The notes beneath the pieces are model-generated. The model did no database searches, had not been told where the DNA came from, and saw only the letters and a program-made list of their open reading frames with translations. Source: Ailurus styani (Eukaryota > Chordata > Mammalia > Carnivora > Ailuridae). Taken from it: a stretch of DNA of 64,000 bases. Below are positions 43,475-54,048 of this stretch, piece by piece; positions within the stretch are counted from its first letter, which is position 1, and each line of letters opens with the position of its first letter. Location: the NCBI GenBank assembly GCA_002007465.1, contig LNAC01000009.1:4607050-4671049 (forward strand). The letters run 5' to 3'. Made by a program: the position numbers and the translations under genes.

Positions 43475-43740
43475 CACCATCGATACACAATAATAATGAT
43501 TATTATTATTACTATCCATCATTTACTAAGCCCTCTAGGAGTCAGACATTGTGCCCAGCTCTTTACCTCCATGGTGTCATTGTCACACATACTGCCATCT
43601 CTCCCGTTACAGATGAGAAGACTAGAGCTCAGGATGGAGGAGACACTTGTTCAGGGTCATACAGGGGCAGGTATGGAGCTGGGATTCATACCAGGTGTGA
43701 CTGACACCAAAGCCCGGCTGTTTAGACTCTAGTCTCCTCT
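43475..43740 (-). mobile_element. MIR SINE, near complete
   Basis: 'ATTATTATTACTATCCATCA', 'TTTACTAAGCCCTCTAGGAG', 'CCGTTACAGATGAGAAGACT', 'TTCAGGGTCATACAGGGGCA', 'TGACACCAAAGCCCGGCTGT'. Confidence 0.9.
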
Positions 43741-43929
43741 TCTCTGCCCAGCCCAGTTCCCCCACTTCCCAATGTGCAGAGAGGCTGCTTAGGGGCGCCT
43801 TGCCAGCAGGAATTCTCCCCCTGCTCAGCCTTGCTCTGCCAAGGGCAAGGTGAGCTCTCTCTTCGTAGCCCATGGAATCCCAGCACCCCAAGGCTGAAGT
43901 TACAGGGATCAGCCAGATCGATCCCTGAG

Positions 43930-44050
43930 AACCAATGTGTAAACTGAGATCCAGAGTGGCATAGGACTTGCCCAAGGTCGTACAGCAAATCCCAGCAGAG
44001 CTAGACCTCAAACCCAGGTTCTCTCCTCATGCCCTGTGCTGCCTCTTCTA
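43930..44050 (-). mobile_element. MIR fragment
   Basis: 'GTAAACTGAGATCCAGAGTG', 'ACTTGCCCAAGGTCGTACAG', 'CTCAAACCCAGGTTCTC'. Confidence 0.7.
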
Positions 44051-44084
44051 GAACCTTCTGAGGTCTAAAGGCGACAGTGCTTGC

Positions 44085-44170
44085 CCTTCACTTTACAGAC
44101 AGAAACTCTGAGGCATTGAGATTGAGAGCCTGGTGCAGGGTCACTAGCAAATTGGCAAGGAGAGCGTGCT
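44085..44170 (-). mobile_element. Possible MIR fragment
   Basis: 'CTTTACAGACAGAAACTCTG', 'AGGCATTGAG' and 'GCAGGGTCACTAGCAAATTG'. Same orientation as its neighbours. Confidence 0.4.
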
Positions 44171-44589
44171 GGAAGGCCTGGGCAGGCCCCTTGTGCCACC
44201 TGGTCACAACTCGCTGCTCTGCTCAGTGAGCCTGCTCTTGCCCAGGCCTCCTTTGCCATCTCAGCTGCTTGGGAGGCAACTTCCACGGTGCCTGCGTGGC
44301 CCCTGATAATGGCAGTGAGCAGAGGCCACCAAAGCTCCCATGACCATCATCCGGGGCAACCTGCTCCCCCCAGCATTCTGTCTGAAAACAGCAAAATCAT
44401 ATGTGAACCCAGAGCTGCTTGTGCAGAAACAGCCCAACCCACGGGTGTCTGCAAATCACACCCTTAAATGTGGTTGTCCTTGCTTTTCTCCAGCCCAGAT
44501 GTGGGCTTGAAGTCCTCCCCGATTCACTGAACATGACACCAGAGCCTGGGAATCTGGCCAGGACAGAGGGAAGCCCTTGACCCCTTCAT
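44171..44589. other. Unassigned sequence
   Basis: No gene or repeat recognised. Confidence 0.3.
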
Positions 44590-44760
44590 CTTAACGACTC
44601 CTCAAGCGGCCCTAGGAGGGGTACCTGGTTTGCCTCACTTTTGAAGGAGGAACTTCAGGTTTACAGAGCTGGAGAAACCTGCCTGGGTCACACCGCCGGC
44701 AAATGGCAAACCCTGGAGCTTAACCCAGGCTGGAGCATCTGTCTGTCCTCCTTGCCCAGC
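44590..44760 (-). mobile_element. MIR fragment
   Basis: 'AACTTCAGGTTTACAGAGCT', 'CTGGGTCACACCGCCGGCAA', 'AACCCAGGCTGGAGCATCTG'. Two CpGs survive in the core. Confidence 0.5.
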
Positions 44761-44839
44761 CCGTCACAGGTGTGGCCCAGAGGGTGGAACACGGGCTGCT
44801 GGCGGGCAGAAAAGCCCACTGCAGTCTTAGTAGGGAAGT

Positions 44840-45090
44840 TGTTTTTCCTTTTAAGTGTCTTTGGGCCTTCTGCCCAAAGGTCAAGAAGAAAGTCTCTGTC
44901 TGGTGCTGGTTTGTGGAACGCCACTCCGAACCCACAAATCACTCTTATAAACAAAGATTGCGACCCAGGGCTGGAGCCCTCTGCAGGCTGCAGGAACCAG
45001 CTGGAATATCAGAACTCTATTGCATTTTCATTATAGTTATTTTTATGGTTGCCTCCGTTCATAGCAAGTAATGCTGTTTTTCCACTCAGT
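44840..45090. promoter_or_regulatory. Weak candidate regulatory block
   Basis: Unique sequence with CTTATAAACAAAGATTGCGA, joining FOX-like TAAACAAA and SOX/TCF-like ACAAAG. No other support. Confidence 0.2.
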
Positions 45091-45134
45091 AAGAGTAATA
45101 TTATATCTAAGACGTAGTTGGCTCTTACAATGGA

Positions 45135-45315
45135 TCTGGTGTTGTTTTGAGCTTTGTATATTTTCACTCTTCAAATCACCAGAAGACCTTATGGGGAGAA
45201 TCATTATTATCCCTGATGAAGAGATAAAGAAACTGAGGCACAGGATGCCAAGTACTGTCCCCAGCTCCCAGCTAGTAAGTGCCTGGGGCGAACTGAATCT
45301 TTTATTACCATAGTG
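45135..45315 (-). mobile_element. MIR SINE
   Basis: 'TTATGGGGAGAATCATTATT', 'AGAAACTGAGGCACAGGATG', 'AGCTCCCAGCTAGTAAGTGC'. Confidence 0.85.
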
Positions 45316-45412
45316 TCTCCCCCCACCACCTGTAAGGTAAATTTTCCTCTTAAAATAAATTATAAAAATCAATTTGTAATATGCACTAAGAAAATAATCA
45401 AATGGGTAGTCT

Positions 45413-45422
45413 ATGCATATGC
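45413..45422. promoter_or_regulatory. POU-dimer-like motif
   Basis: ATGCATATGC, ten of the twelve bases of the MORE-type POU dimer site ATGCATATGCAT. Confidence 0.3.
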
Positions 45423-45479
45423 CAAAAATCTAAAAGGTGTTGACAAACTCAGCTCTGCCAGGGAGCTTACCCACGAAGT

Positions 45480-45645
45480 CATCCCACATAAGCTCCACCC
45501 CCAGGGCTCGCAGCCAATGAGAACAAGGCCTTGCTTGGGACTGCGGACTCCGTGCAGGCGGGGCACAAGAGCGGTCAGCTATCCTGAGTCCAGTGTGCAG
45601 AGGGCAAGGACGGAGCGATGCCTAACAGGCATCATCTTGCGGACG
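45480..45645. promoter_or_regulatory. Promoter-like GC-rich patch
   Basis: CTCCACCCCCAGGG (KLF/SP-like, 45492), CAGCCAATGAGAA (CCAAT box, about 45512) and GGCGGGGC (SP site, about 45557) in 70 bases, with about eight CpGs, followed directly by a MIR. No TATA box or transcript evidence. Confidence 0.28.
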
Positions 45646-45830
45646 CCCACAGCTCCCCACAGGTAGGTCCTATCCTAATGCCTGTTTTACAAGTGAATGA
45701 ACTGAAGCACAGAGGCTTAAGCACCGCACCCTCTCTCTTCAGTCCCCAGGGCAGAGCCAGGATTTGAAGCCTGGCAGCCTGGCTTCAGAGCCCTGAGCAC
45801 ATGGCCTCTGGGCTACACGGCTAGAGTCAT
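45646..45830 (-). mobile_element. MIR SINE
   Basis: 'CACAGGTAGGTCCTATCCTA', 'AATGAACTGAAGCACAGAGG', 'CAGAGCCAGGATTTGAAGCC', 'TTCAGAGCCCTGAGCACATG'. Confidence 0.85.
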
Positions 45831-46794
45831 CCAGTGGTTGCATTAGCGGAGCCCCTAAGATCAGCTAGTGCCCATGGTCATCCTTCCTCCGGACTTGTGC
45901 TTTATTCCAGGCAGTGAACTCCCATTCATGCTTAATCTGCTAGGAGTGCACTAAGTGTTTTCATACCTGCAAAGAAAAGAATTGCGCTGCTCCCTTCCTC
46001 CCCTGACCAGGAGGAATCAGCTTGGTGGGGTCTGCGCATGAGTTCAGTCCAACACCTGGTGACCTCAAGTGGCAAGTGCAAGATGAATGTGTCAGTGTTG
46101 GGACTAGAGTGGGGGGAGTGAGGCGCTTAGGAGGCAAAATGTAAGGAAGCTTTCTTTCACCCTCAGGGGCTAATCATGCATTTGCATGTGACAGCGAGGG
46201 CGTCCTGGGTGCTCACTCTTATGCCCCAGGCATCATCTTGGTGTCTCCAGTGGATCACTTTCATGGGCATGACCCACATTTCCCTGGCACAGCCCCCATA
46301 CCCCCACGTGCACACTGGTAGCTCTGGAGTTTGGGGGAGGACAGTGATGCAAGTTCCTGAGATCAACCCCCACACTCTCCTGTTCTGCCCTGCTGAAGTT
46401 TGTGTCCCTGCTGAGGAGCTGCCCCTGATGCCAACAATGCTGCCAGCCTTCCTGGCACCAAAGGACCCCAGCGTCCCCTGTAACCCTGAGTGAACCCATG
46501 CAGGGCTCATGCGCATTTGGGAGAAAGGGTCTCTCTGGGCCCACACGACTCAACCAATGGCCCAACTCACCAGCACCCCCCTCCATGGAACTGGTCCTTC
46601 AGTTCCTACCTGGATGTCACCTCTCTACACCTCAGCTGTGAGTCCATGGTGCCCAGAGGTGACAGATATTCTTGTCTCTCATCCTCACCCTATTCATACC
46701 AACCTCCACTTTCCCCTTAAGGCCACCGATACAGGCCCAGGACGTACCTACAGGCTTCAGGCACACCGAAGAGTACTCGCACCACCACCACACA
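45831..46794. other. Unique sequence with one POU site
   Basis: No gene. Frames of 104-127 codons at 46163-46823 overlap on both strands without a domain. ATGCATTTGCAT at 46176-46187 contains the octamer ATTTGCAT and is one base from the POU MORE site. Confidence 0.35.
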
Positions 46795-46985
46795 CTCACC
46801 CAATGATTTACCAAGTGCTTTAGACTCTGTTCTAGGCATACCAACTCCTGAGAACAAAATGGCACTATCCCCATTTTGAAAACCCACCAGAAGTGGCCAA
46901 GAACTTGTCCCAGGTCAGAGCTTTTAAGTGGTGGAGCTCAGGGGCAATCCAGCCCTGATTCTACTGCTCTCTACTATTTGTGATT
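46795..46985 (-). mobile_element. MIR SINE
   Basis: 'TTTACCAAGTGCTTTAGACT', 'CCCATTTTGAAAACCCACCA', 'TTTTAAGTGGTGGAGCTCAG'. Confidence 0.65.
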
Positions 46986-47639
46986 GAGAATGAGAATCAT
47001 CTTGACCCCCAGGTTCCCTTAATCAATGGGCCTTCTCCGTGACTCAAAGCCATGCTCTTCTCTCCAGGGAATGTGAGAATCCCCAAGCCCTTTGAGCCAG
47101 CAGAATCCAGGAACTCCCAGAACTCTATGCAAAGGTTAAATTCCTCTTCAAATCTTCTTGCTGCGTGCACACCCCCACCAATTCCTCCTTCCACCCCAGC
47201 AACCTCTACCCCCCACTACATTTCCCCACCAGCTCAATTCTAGTCTCTGGCCCAGGTCTTCAGCTCCTTAGCTGAGTCAGAATAACCAGCCCATATGGGG
47301 CCCAAACACCTCCCAGGCCCCCAGAGAAGGCCACAGTCCTCCACCCCCAACCCCACTGCACAATCCTTGCTCTGCTGTCCTATTGTGCTGTGGGGACTTG
47401 ACAGATTTGGCCCCATATACTCTTTGAGCCAACCCTGGTCATGGTAGGAAGCAAATCTGGGGGCCCAAAGTATCAGAGCACCTTATCACCATCAATGAAG
47501 TCTCAGTGGGAAGGTCCATCCTGAAGCCCTCCTGTCCCCACTATGACAGCCCCACAGATGTGCCCAGTCCCCATCTATGTTTCTCTGCCAAGCACTTCAG
47601 CTTGCTGCTGGGCATGGTACCCTTTCCTATCCCTGGTGA
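46986..47639. other. Unassigned sequence
   Basis: No gene. C-rich stretches resemble L2 in composition but I cannot align blocks. Confidence 0.3.
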
Positions 47640-47702
47640 GCCCAGGAGCTCTGGCTCCTTATTTGATCCACAGGAGGTACATAATAAACATTTGCTGAAG
47701 TG
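47640..47702 (+). mobile_element. L2 3' end
   Basis: 'AGGAGGTACATAATAAACAT' and TTTGCTGAAGTGA fit the L2 3' terminus. Confidence 0.45.
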
Positions 47703-47929
47703 AGAGGAAGGGAACTGGGTGGAGGAGGATTGAGGCACCAGTCCTGGCTCAGTGCTCCCTCCATCCCAAAGCTAGACAGTATCCCATCACTTGGAGCAAA
47801 CCTGTTTATTGGCCCCTGGTCACACCCTCAGAGTTCACCCAACCATCACCTAATAGCTGTCTCACACCATCTCACCCACCTGGAAATTGCCATTAGTGGG
47901 AAATCTGTTCTCCTCAAATGAACTTGTGC

Positions 47930-48310
47930 TTCATTCAACTTAGAATACTTGGCCCAATCTTCCTTCTCCATGTGTCTGTCTCTTAATCCCGTACAACTCT
48001 GCTTAAATTACTTGACCCCACAATCAAAATCTGGCCTCCCTATTTTATGTATTGATAGCTCCTTATATATATGATAGCTATCTATCATATATATATGATA
48101 TATATAGATAGATACATATCTATAGATAGCTATCATAATATATATGATATATTTAATGCTATCAAATATAGCAATATATATAGCTATCACTGTTTACCAG
48201 TTATTCCTGGAGTGGTTGTTCGATTAATGACTTACTCTGTGAGGTTACCTCCATACCAGTCGCAATCCCTGGCATGTAGTAGGCTATAGGAAATATTTGA
48301 TGAATGAATG
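47930..48310 (+). mobile_element. L2 3' end with an AT repeat inside
   Basis: The 3' terminus 'CTGGCATGTAGTAGGCTATA', 'GGAAATATTTGATGAATGAA' is clear. The part before the AT tract (47930-48050) fits L2 loosely. Confidence 0.5.
48060..48190. repeat. AT/GATA-rich inverted-repeat tract
   Basis: TATGATAGCTATCTA (48070-48084) and its exact reverse complement TAGATAGCTATCATA (48123-48137) form 15-base arms about a 38-base AT-rich spacer; further GATAG/CTATC copies follow. Confidence 0.9.
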
Positions 48311-48708
48311 AGTGAAGAGCTGCCCATAAGACTTCAGCCCTAGGAACAGTTTCTGAATAGCTGTACCCTAAAGTCACTCCAAGAGGCACCACCAGAAATA
48401 CCTAGGCCAAGATCTTGGATGAGACTATCACCTATGTGACAGCTTTTCTAAGCCAGAAGGAGCAGCTTTGTCCCAGCCTGGGATGCATAGTTCTGACCAC
48501 TTCTCCCGAGACGGCCTCACTGTTGGGATGGTTCTTGGGGTAGTGGTCACCCACCTGCATTCCTAACTCAGGCACTATGTAGACCCAACCCTTATTCCCA
48601 AGGTGTCAAAGTTACCCTCTTGTACTTGTTCTCCCATTCCCTCCTTCTGATTACTACGCTTAGTCCTCAGTAAGACATTGCCAGGGTCCCAGAGACCCTC
48701 TTAATAGG
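48311..48708. other. Unassigned sequence
   Basis: No gene or repeat recognised. Confidence 0.3.
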
Positions 48709-49139
48709 TGCCATGGGTCAAATTGTGTCCCTCAAAAAGATATATTGAAGTGTTAACACCTGGTGCTTGTGAATATGGCATTATTTGGAAATAGAGCATT
48801 TGCAGATGTAATCGAGTTAAAATGAATGATACTGGATTGGAGTGGACCCTTAATCCAAACTGGGCCTCATCCTTACAAGAAGAGGAGAGACAAATGCCAC
48901 GGGAGGACAGAGGCAGAGAGAGGAGAGACACAGCAGCAAGTCAAAGGGTGTCAAGTATTGCCAGCAGATTCCAAATGCTCCAAGAGGCAGGAAGGATTCT
49001 TACTTGCCACCCATAAAAGGAGCATGGCCCTGCTGGCACCTTGATTTCAGACTCCAGAGGGGTGAGAGGATAAATTTCTGTTGTTTTAAGCCACCAAATT
49101 TGTGGTGCTTTATTAAAATCACCCCAGGAAACTAATACA
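48709..49139 (+). mobile_element. MLT1 (ERVL-MaLR) solitary LTR
   Basis: Complete LTR order: 'TGCCATGGGTCAAATTGTGT', 'ATTTGGAAATAGAGCATTTG', 'ACAAGAAGAGGAGAGACA', 'GGCACCTTGATTTCAGACTC', 'GTTGTTTTAAGCCACCAAAT', ending 'AGGAAACTAATACAG'. No internal region. Confidence 0.92.
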
Positions 49140-49519
49140 GAAGACTTTCTGTCCCTGTGAGTCACAGGCCAGAAGCTATAGAGAAAGGCCTTGTTCTTAG
49201 CCCAGAGCCAAGCATGCATGCCCCTGGGTGCAGAGCTGCTCAGGAAACAGATCCTCACAGTGCATCAGGGAATGGCCTGAGGCCAGCATGTCTCTGAGCT
49301 GTGACACACTGTGAGCCTGTCTCTCCAGAGACCACACCATCTAAATGGAATACCAGCTGCACACCACCTCCCACAACCACCATCAACAGCCTCTTTGCCC
49401 AGCATCTCACAGAAGACTTGAGCTCTTGGGCCAAGCTACCAGCTCTGCAAATTAGAGAAATTGGCAAGAGGTGTTTCTGGGAATAGAAGAGGCAGGATTT
49501 AAGCATGGTACAAAGGGAT
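49140..49519. other. Unassigned sequence
   Basis: No gene or repeat recognised. Confidence 0.3.
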
Positions 49520-49735
49520 TAATTTCAATAATATCAGCAACACCTACTGAACATCTACTCTGTGAACATATACTCTATTGAACATCTACACTTTGCATGC
49601 ATTATCTGAGTTCCTCCTCTCATGGGTATGGATCGAGACTTTGGCTCCAGTTCCCTAGCTGACTGTGATAGAACCAGAATTCAAATCAAATCTTAAGTCA
49701 CTTTCTGACTCAAGCCCATCACATTGTCTTGACTT
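49520..49735 (-). mobile_element. MIR SINE
   Basis: 'CAGCAACACCTACTGAACAT', 'GCATGCATTATCTGAGTTCC', 'AGAACCAGAATTCAAATCAA'. A short stretch with 'GAACAT.TAC' is duplicated at 49550-49585. Confidence 0.6.
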
Positions 49736-50354
49736 CTCAGGGATAAGAAGGGTACCATAAGGATACTTTGGTCTTGGACATCATGAATACACATGGACTG
49801 AGACAGGCCAGTAACTCAAGGCAAGAGGTCAACCTCAGGGATGAGCTCAGAAGGGCATGGCATGGGCCAGGAATGGGGCTGCCTGCCCATGTCAGAGCCT
49901 GCTGTCTCCAGCCTCCCGTCCCTGAGGCTCCACCCTGCACAGGATTAAGCCAGTGAGTGCCTGACCCAGTGGCATACCTAGGCCTTCATACCTAGGGTAG
50001 TGTTAGGAAGCCATGGCTGTTTCATGAATCTCATGCCCCGCCCCATTCCTGGGTATACCCATGAGCTTCAAACTGAAGTCTCCAGGCCTATCCCTCACTG
50101 ACACCCCAGTTTGCCATGTTGGGCTCCTTCTGGAGTCTCAGACTGACACCTGCCTGGTTTTCCATAGCCAAACACCCCCGGTCTATGCCTGAGGCTAGCC
50201 CACTCCTGGCATCTGCCCAAGCCACTTTGGTCTTTGCAACAGACCATCAATGAATTTGAACATAGCAGACAAGTCTAGAGGTGTCTGTCCAGCTCACACT
50301 TCCTTACTCTAAAGTTGCCTTCCAGGGATGAGCCTGGGAGCCATGTTCAAGACA
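49736..50354. other. Unassigned sequence
   Basis: No gene or repeat recognised. Confidence 0.3.
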
Positions 50355-50612
50355 CAGTAGAGTATAGTGCTCAGACACACAGATGTTACAATCAGATTGC
50401 CAAGTTCAAAGTCCAGCTCAGTCACACACTAGTTGTGTGACCTTGGGCATGTCCTTTAAACTCTCTGTGCCTCATCTGTACAGTGAGGTCAATAACTGCA
50501 GGGCCTGTCACAGGAATGTTGTGTGAAATAGAGAAATGATACACAAGCACTTGAAACAATGTGTAGTAAGCACTCAATAGGTGTTGGCTGTTATCATTAC
50601 ATCATCGTAATT
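50355..50612 (+). mobile_element. MIR SINE, near complete
   Basis: 'AGAGTATAGTGCTCAGACAC', 'ACTAGTTGTGTGACCTTGGG', 'CTCTGTGCCTCATCTGTACA', 'TAGTAAGCACTCAATAGGTG'. Confidence 0.92.
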
Positions 50613-50644
50613 ACTGTCATCCTTGTCATCCATATTATTATTAC

Positions 50645-51090
50645 AATGGCTCCAGCCATAGCTGACTGGGCTAAAGATGAACACCTGACCCAGCCTGGGC
50701 CAGTAAGGTTCTCAGTCCCAGGAACATGGGACTTATGCCCAGGACAGAAGGACAGAAAGTGGTCTAGGTTTGCCCAGCAACATGGAAATCCAAAATTCTT
50801 AGACAGCCCATTTGTCCACAGGCTTGGAGAATCAAGTGCAGAGAGAATGAAACAAAAGCATACAGAGATATTCAACACAGAGGCCATTTGGCTCCTGACA
50901 GAGAAAAAAGATGAAGGGTGAGGCTTCCTGGGACCCAGTGGCTCTCTAACCTTTCCTCAGGCTGTACTTGCTGTCCTTGGACTCTTGCAAAACACCTTGG
51001 TCCCTGAAGAAAAAAAAATCTCCTTTGAGCCCAAGCCAGATAGAATGGGTTTGGTTACCTGAATCCAAAAGTGTAGACATCATCCCAGAT
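50645..51090 (+). mobile_element. Possible LTR-like interspersed repeat
   Basis: 'CTGACCCAGCCTGGGCCAGT' at the start and 'GAGCCCAAGCCAGATAGAAT', 'GGGTTTGGTTACCTG' at the end fit the MLT-like family seen in reverse at 28885-29320. Confidence 0.35.
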
Positions 51091-51361
51091 TTACAAAACT
51101 AAATCTAAAAAAGGGGAAAGTGAACAATGCTGGGAAAGTGTCCTACTGGTGCAGCCATGTATGCGTGCTTGTATGTCACGTTTACAAGGGAAACAAGGCC
51201 CTGACGTATCATCCATCCTCCCTGGTTGGTTCTCTTGGCAAGTGTGGGTCCACACTATCCCAGAAGTGGCACAGGGAACATCTCCCTGATGAAGGGGAGG
51301 GAGTAGATGGAAGTCCAGCAGCACATCACTTCCAGGCTAGCTTGGAGAGATCATACAGTAT

Positions 51362-51470
51362 CTTCATATGGCCCCAGTCCCTACTCTGCCTCTGGCTGGC
51401 TATGTAACCTCAGATGCATCACCTTTCCTCGCTCACCCTTGGGTGTCTCATGTTCACTGTGAATAGTGTA
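51362..51470 (+). mobile_element. MIR fragment
   Basis: 'CTACTCTGCCTCTGGCTGGC', 'TATGTAACCTCAGATGCATC', 'TGGGTGTCTCATGTTCACTG'. Confidence 0.55.
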
Positions 51471-51609
51471 TGCCCTGCCTGCCTCTCTCACAAAGGATAT
51501 TCAGGGAGAGGGCAAGGGGCTCAGTGGGGACTGTGCCACATGGATGGGAAGGGAGGTGACAGGTCATCCAGAAGAGAAATTTCTCCCCATACCCCATGGG
51601 ATCATCTTT

Positions 51610-51906
51610 TTTTTTTTTTTTTAAAGATTTTATTTATTCATTTGACACAGAGAGAGAGATTACAAGTAGGCAGAGAGGCAGGCAGAGAGAGAGGAGAAAG
51701 GAGGAAGCAGGCTCCCTGCTGANTATTCATTTGACACAGAGAGAGAGATTACAAGTAGGCAGAGAGGCAGGCAGAGAGAGAGGAGAGAGGAGGAAGCAGG
51801 CTCCCTGCTGAGCAGAGAGCCCGATGTGGGCCTCGATCCCAGGACCCTGGGATCATGACCTGAGCCGAAGGCAGCGGCTTTAACCCACTGAGCCACCCAG
51901 GCGCCC
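51610..51906 (-). mobile_element. CAN SINE, young, with internal duplication
   Basis: Ends in a perfect 19-base target duplication, ACCCCATGGGATCATCTTT, at 51591-51609 and 51907-51925. The body is longer than a normal copy because 88 bases are present twice on either side of an N. Confidence 0.97.
51635..51811. repeat. 88-base direct duplication joined by one N
   Basis: Copy 1 (51635-51722) and copy 2 (51724-51811) differ at about one position (GAGAAAGG against GAGAGAGG). The N at 51723 lies exactly between them, which points to unmerged contig ends. Confidence 0.92.
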
Positions 51907-51925
51907 ACCCCATGGGATCATCTTT

Positions 51926-52399
51926 CACGCACTGCTAGCTTCCTCAAGAGCCACTACTCTCACCCAAGGAGCCCCAAGCACAACTCCAGAGGAACTAACA
52001 GAACCTGTGAAACTGGAATCCTGAGAAGAGGGGTAGGAGCCCCTGCCTCACATGTCTTCACTTCTGCGGGTCGCCAAGTAGCACCAAGAAGGCTCAACAC
52101 CCTGTCTCCATAGTCCAAGGCAGGGCCTAGCAGATGGGAAAAAAGTTAGCCTGGGTCTTAGATCATATGATAAGGTTGTGGGAGGCCTGCAGATCCATCC
52201 CTCTGTGTTTGGGTAAACTGAGTCTCAGCCATCCCACCCGGAGAAAATGGCTGGTTGAGGGACCATCTCTTTGGGAAGAAGGGTAGGCAAGTGAATGTCC
52301 ATGTGTACCTAACTTCTTCCTCACTCCTCTCACACCCCTGAATCCAATTACCAGTGACCTCCATAGGGCCCCTAACATTTTTCAGCTCCCATCTGATTT
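51926..52399. other. Unassigned sequence
   Basis: No gene or repeat recognised. Confidence 0.3.
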
Positions 52400-52960
52400 T
52401 TTGGCAACATTTCATTCTAGCAACCACTTTCTGGTTTCTGAAACACTCTCTTTCCCTGAGCCCTGTGACATCACGTTTTCCTGTACTCCCCCCTCCTCCC
52501 TGCCACTACTTTTCTGTCTCCTGGAACTTTTTCAATGGCTGGTTGTCCTCTAGGTACTGTCTCTAGGACTCTCCTCTCTCCACACACCCTCTGAATGGTC
52601 TTATCAGCAGCCTTGGCTTTTCCCCCAACTTGAGTGCCAAGGATACCCAGATCTGTCTCCAGCACAAACCCTCTATGGGGCTGCAGTTTCCAGCAGCCTC
52701 CTCCACAGTTGCCTGTGGTATCCAGAGGTTCCCCAAACTCAGTGAACTTGACATGGAACTTTTCCCTCCTACTAAAGAAGGATCACCTGTTCCCTCTCTC
52801 AGTATAATGTCCTCTAGTCTCTTGTCACTACTGTGAATCACACCCTATGATGTCTCACTCTCTCCCCTGCAAATAAAACCTATTAGCTAGTCTCATCTCT
52901 TCTACCTTTCAAGCATCTTTCTAAGCTGCCTATCTTCCCATCCCCTCACCACTACTTCAG
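52400..52960 (+). mobile_element. Possible L2 LINE fragment
   Basis: C/T-rich with 'GATACCCAGATCTGTCTCCA' and 'CTTCTACCTTTCAAGCATCT', in keeping with L2 ORF composition and order. Diverged. Confidence 0.4.
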
Positions 52961-53279
52961 TTCAAAAGCATATTATTGCTCACCTGGGCCTTCCTATCAG
53001 ATGTAGATGTTAAATAAATCTTTTAAAATAAATTTATATAGTTTAAAGTCTAAAATATAAGAATTAGGCCCGATCTGACCAGACTTGGGAACAGCTCAGA
53101 GTGTAAATCAGACCTCAGCTCTCAACCTGGAGCTCAGAAGCTAGAGCTGATGCCTAGAGCCTGGAGCAAAATTCTCTCCTAAAACTCCGAGGGGGAAGAC
53201 TAGCACCCCACACCCAGCCCACATTTTAATCTGAAGAGTCACATATGGCTCAACCCCTTCCACCAACATCCCTTATTTT

Positions 53280-53560
53280 ATTTTTCTCAAAGAAAAACAT
53301 GTGTCAATGGGGAGAGGGTTAACAGTTTATTCTATTTTTTCTGAGTGATTTTATCACTGTCGTTAGAACATTCATTGAAGTAAGTGAGGAATCCATCACA
53401 GGCTGACAGCAGTGTGCAGACTAATGGCTGTTAGATGGTAATAATTTTTAATATGATTTTTATTTCACTTAATTTCATATGTGCTTGACAAAAGGTCCCC
53501 AGTCACTGGGGAGCAGTGCGGAACTGGGAATATGCTCACAGGAAGGTCTATTAAGCCAGG
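53280..53560. promoter_or_regulatory. Candidate conserved noncoding element
   Basis: Unique AT-rich: 'GTGATTTTATCACTGTCGTT', 'GAACATTCATTGAAGTAAGT', 'TAATTTTTAATATGATTTTT', 'CACTTAATTTCATATGTGCT'. Several homeodomain cores and a POU-like word. Confidence 0.4.
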
Positions 53561-53984
53561 TGCTGGAAGCGTTTCAAAGAAACAACTTTGCCATTCAGGG
53601 GAAAAGTCAGAAACTTGGTCAGGAGAAGGGAGCTGGTTTCTGGCACAATGTCAGTATCACACCCCACAGACACTGGCATATCTATGTCTCACAATACCAT
53701 GAATCAGAGGGATAGGCACTTAAATGATGGGAATTCCCACATGCATGCACACAATCAAGCCAAGGCATAGATGGACATAGATGTACCTCACCTTGAGAGG
53801 TTCACAGACACACAATCACACCCAATGAGCTACACTCCAAATTTTCAGAAAAACACATACCAAGCACAGATTGCACACATACACATGCATACTGCAAGGC
53901 AAATAGAGAGAGACTGAGACTCGTTCCTTGGTATGACATAGAGCCTCACCCAAGGAGCCAGTGTGTGCTTGCACTCACTCTTGT
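53561..53984. other. Unassigned, CA-enriched sequence
   Basis: No gene. Scattered ACACA/CACAC words before the microsatellite at 53985. Confidence 0.35.
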
Positions 53985-54006
53985 TCTCTCTCTCTCTCTC
54001 TCTCAT

Positions 54007-54046
<40 letters not shown>
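53985..54046. repeat. (CT)n(CA)n compound microsatellite
   Basis: About 10 CT units, a short ATG interruption, then about 18 CA units. Confidence 0.97.

Positions 54047-54048
<2 letters not shown>

Noticed and set aside
45640..45670. Possible splice donor at CACAGGTAGGTCC
   Set aside because: It falls exactly in the MIR consensus block 'GAGGTAGGTACT', so the donor-like word is repeat-derived.
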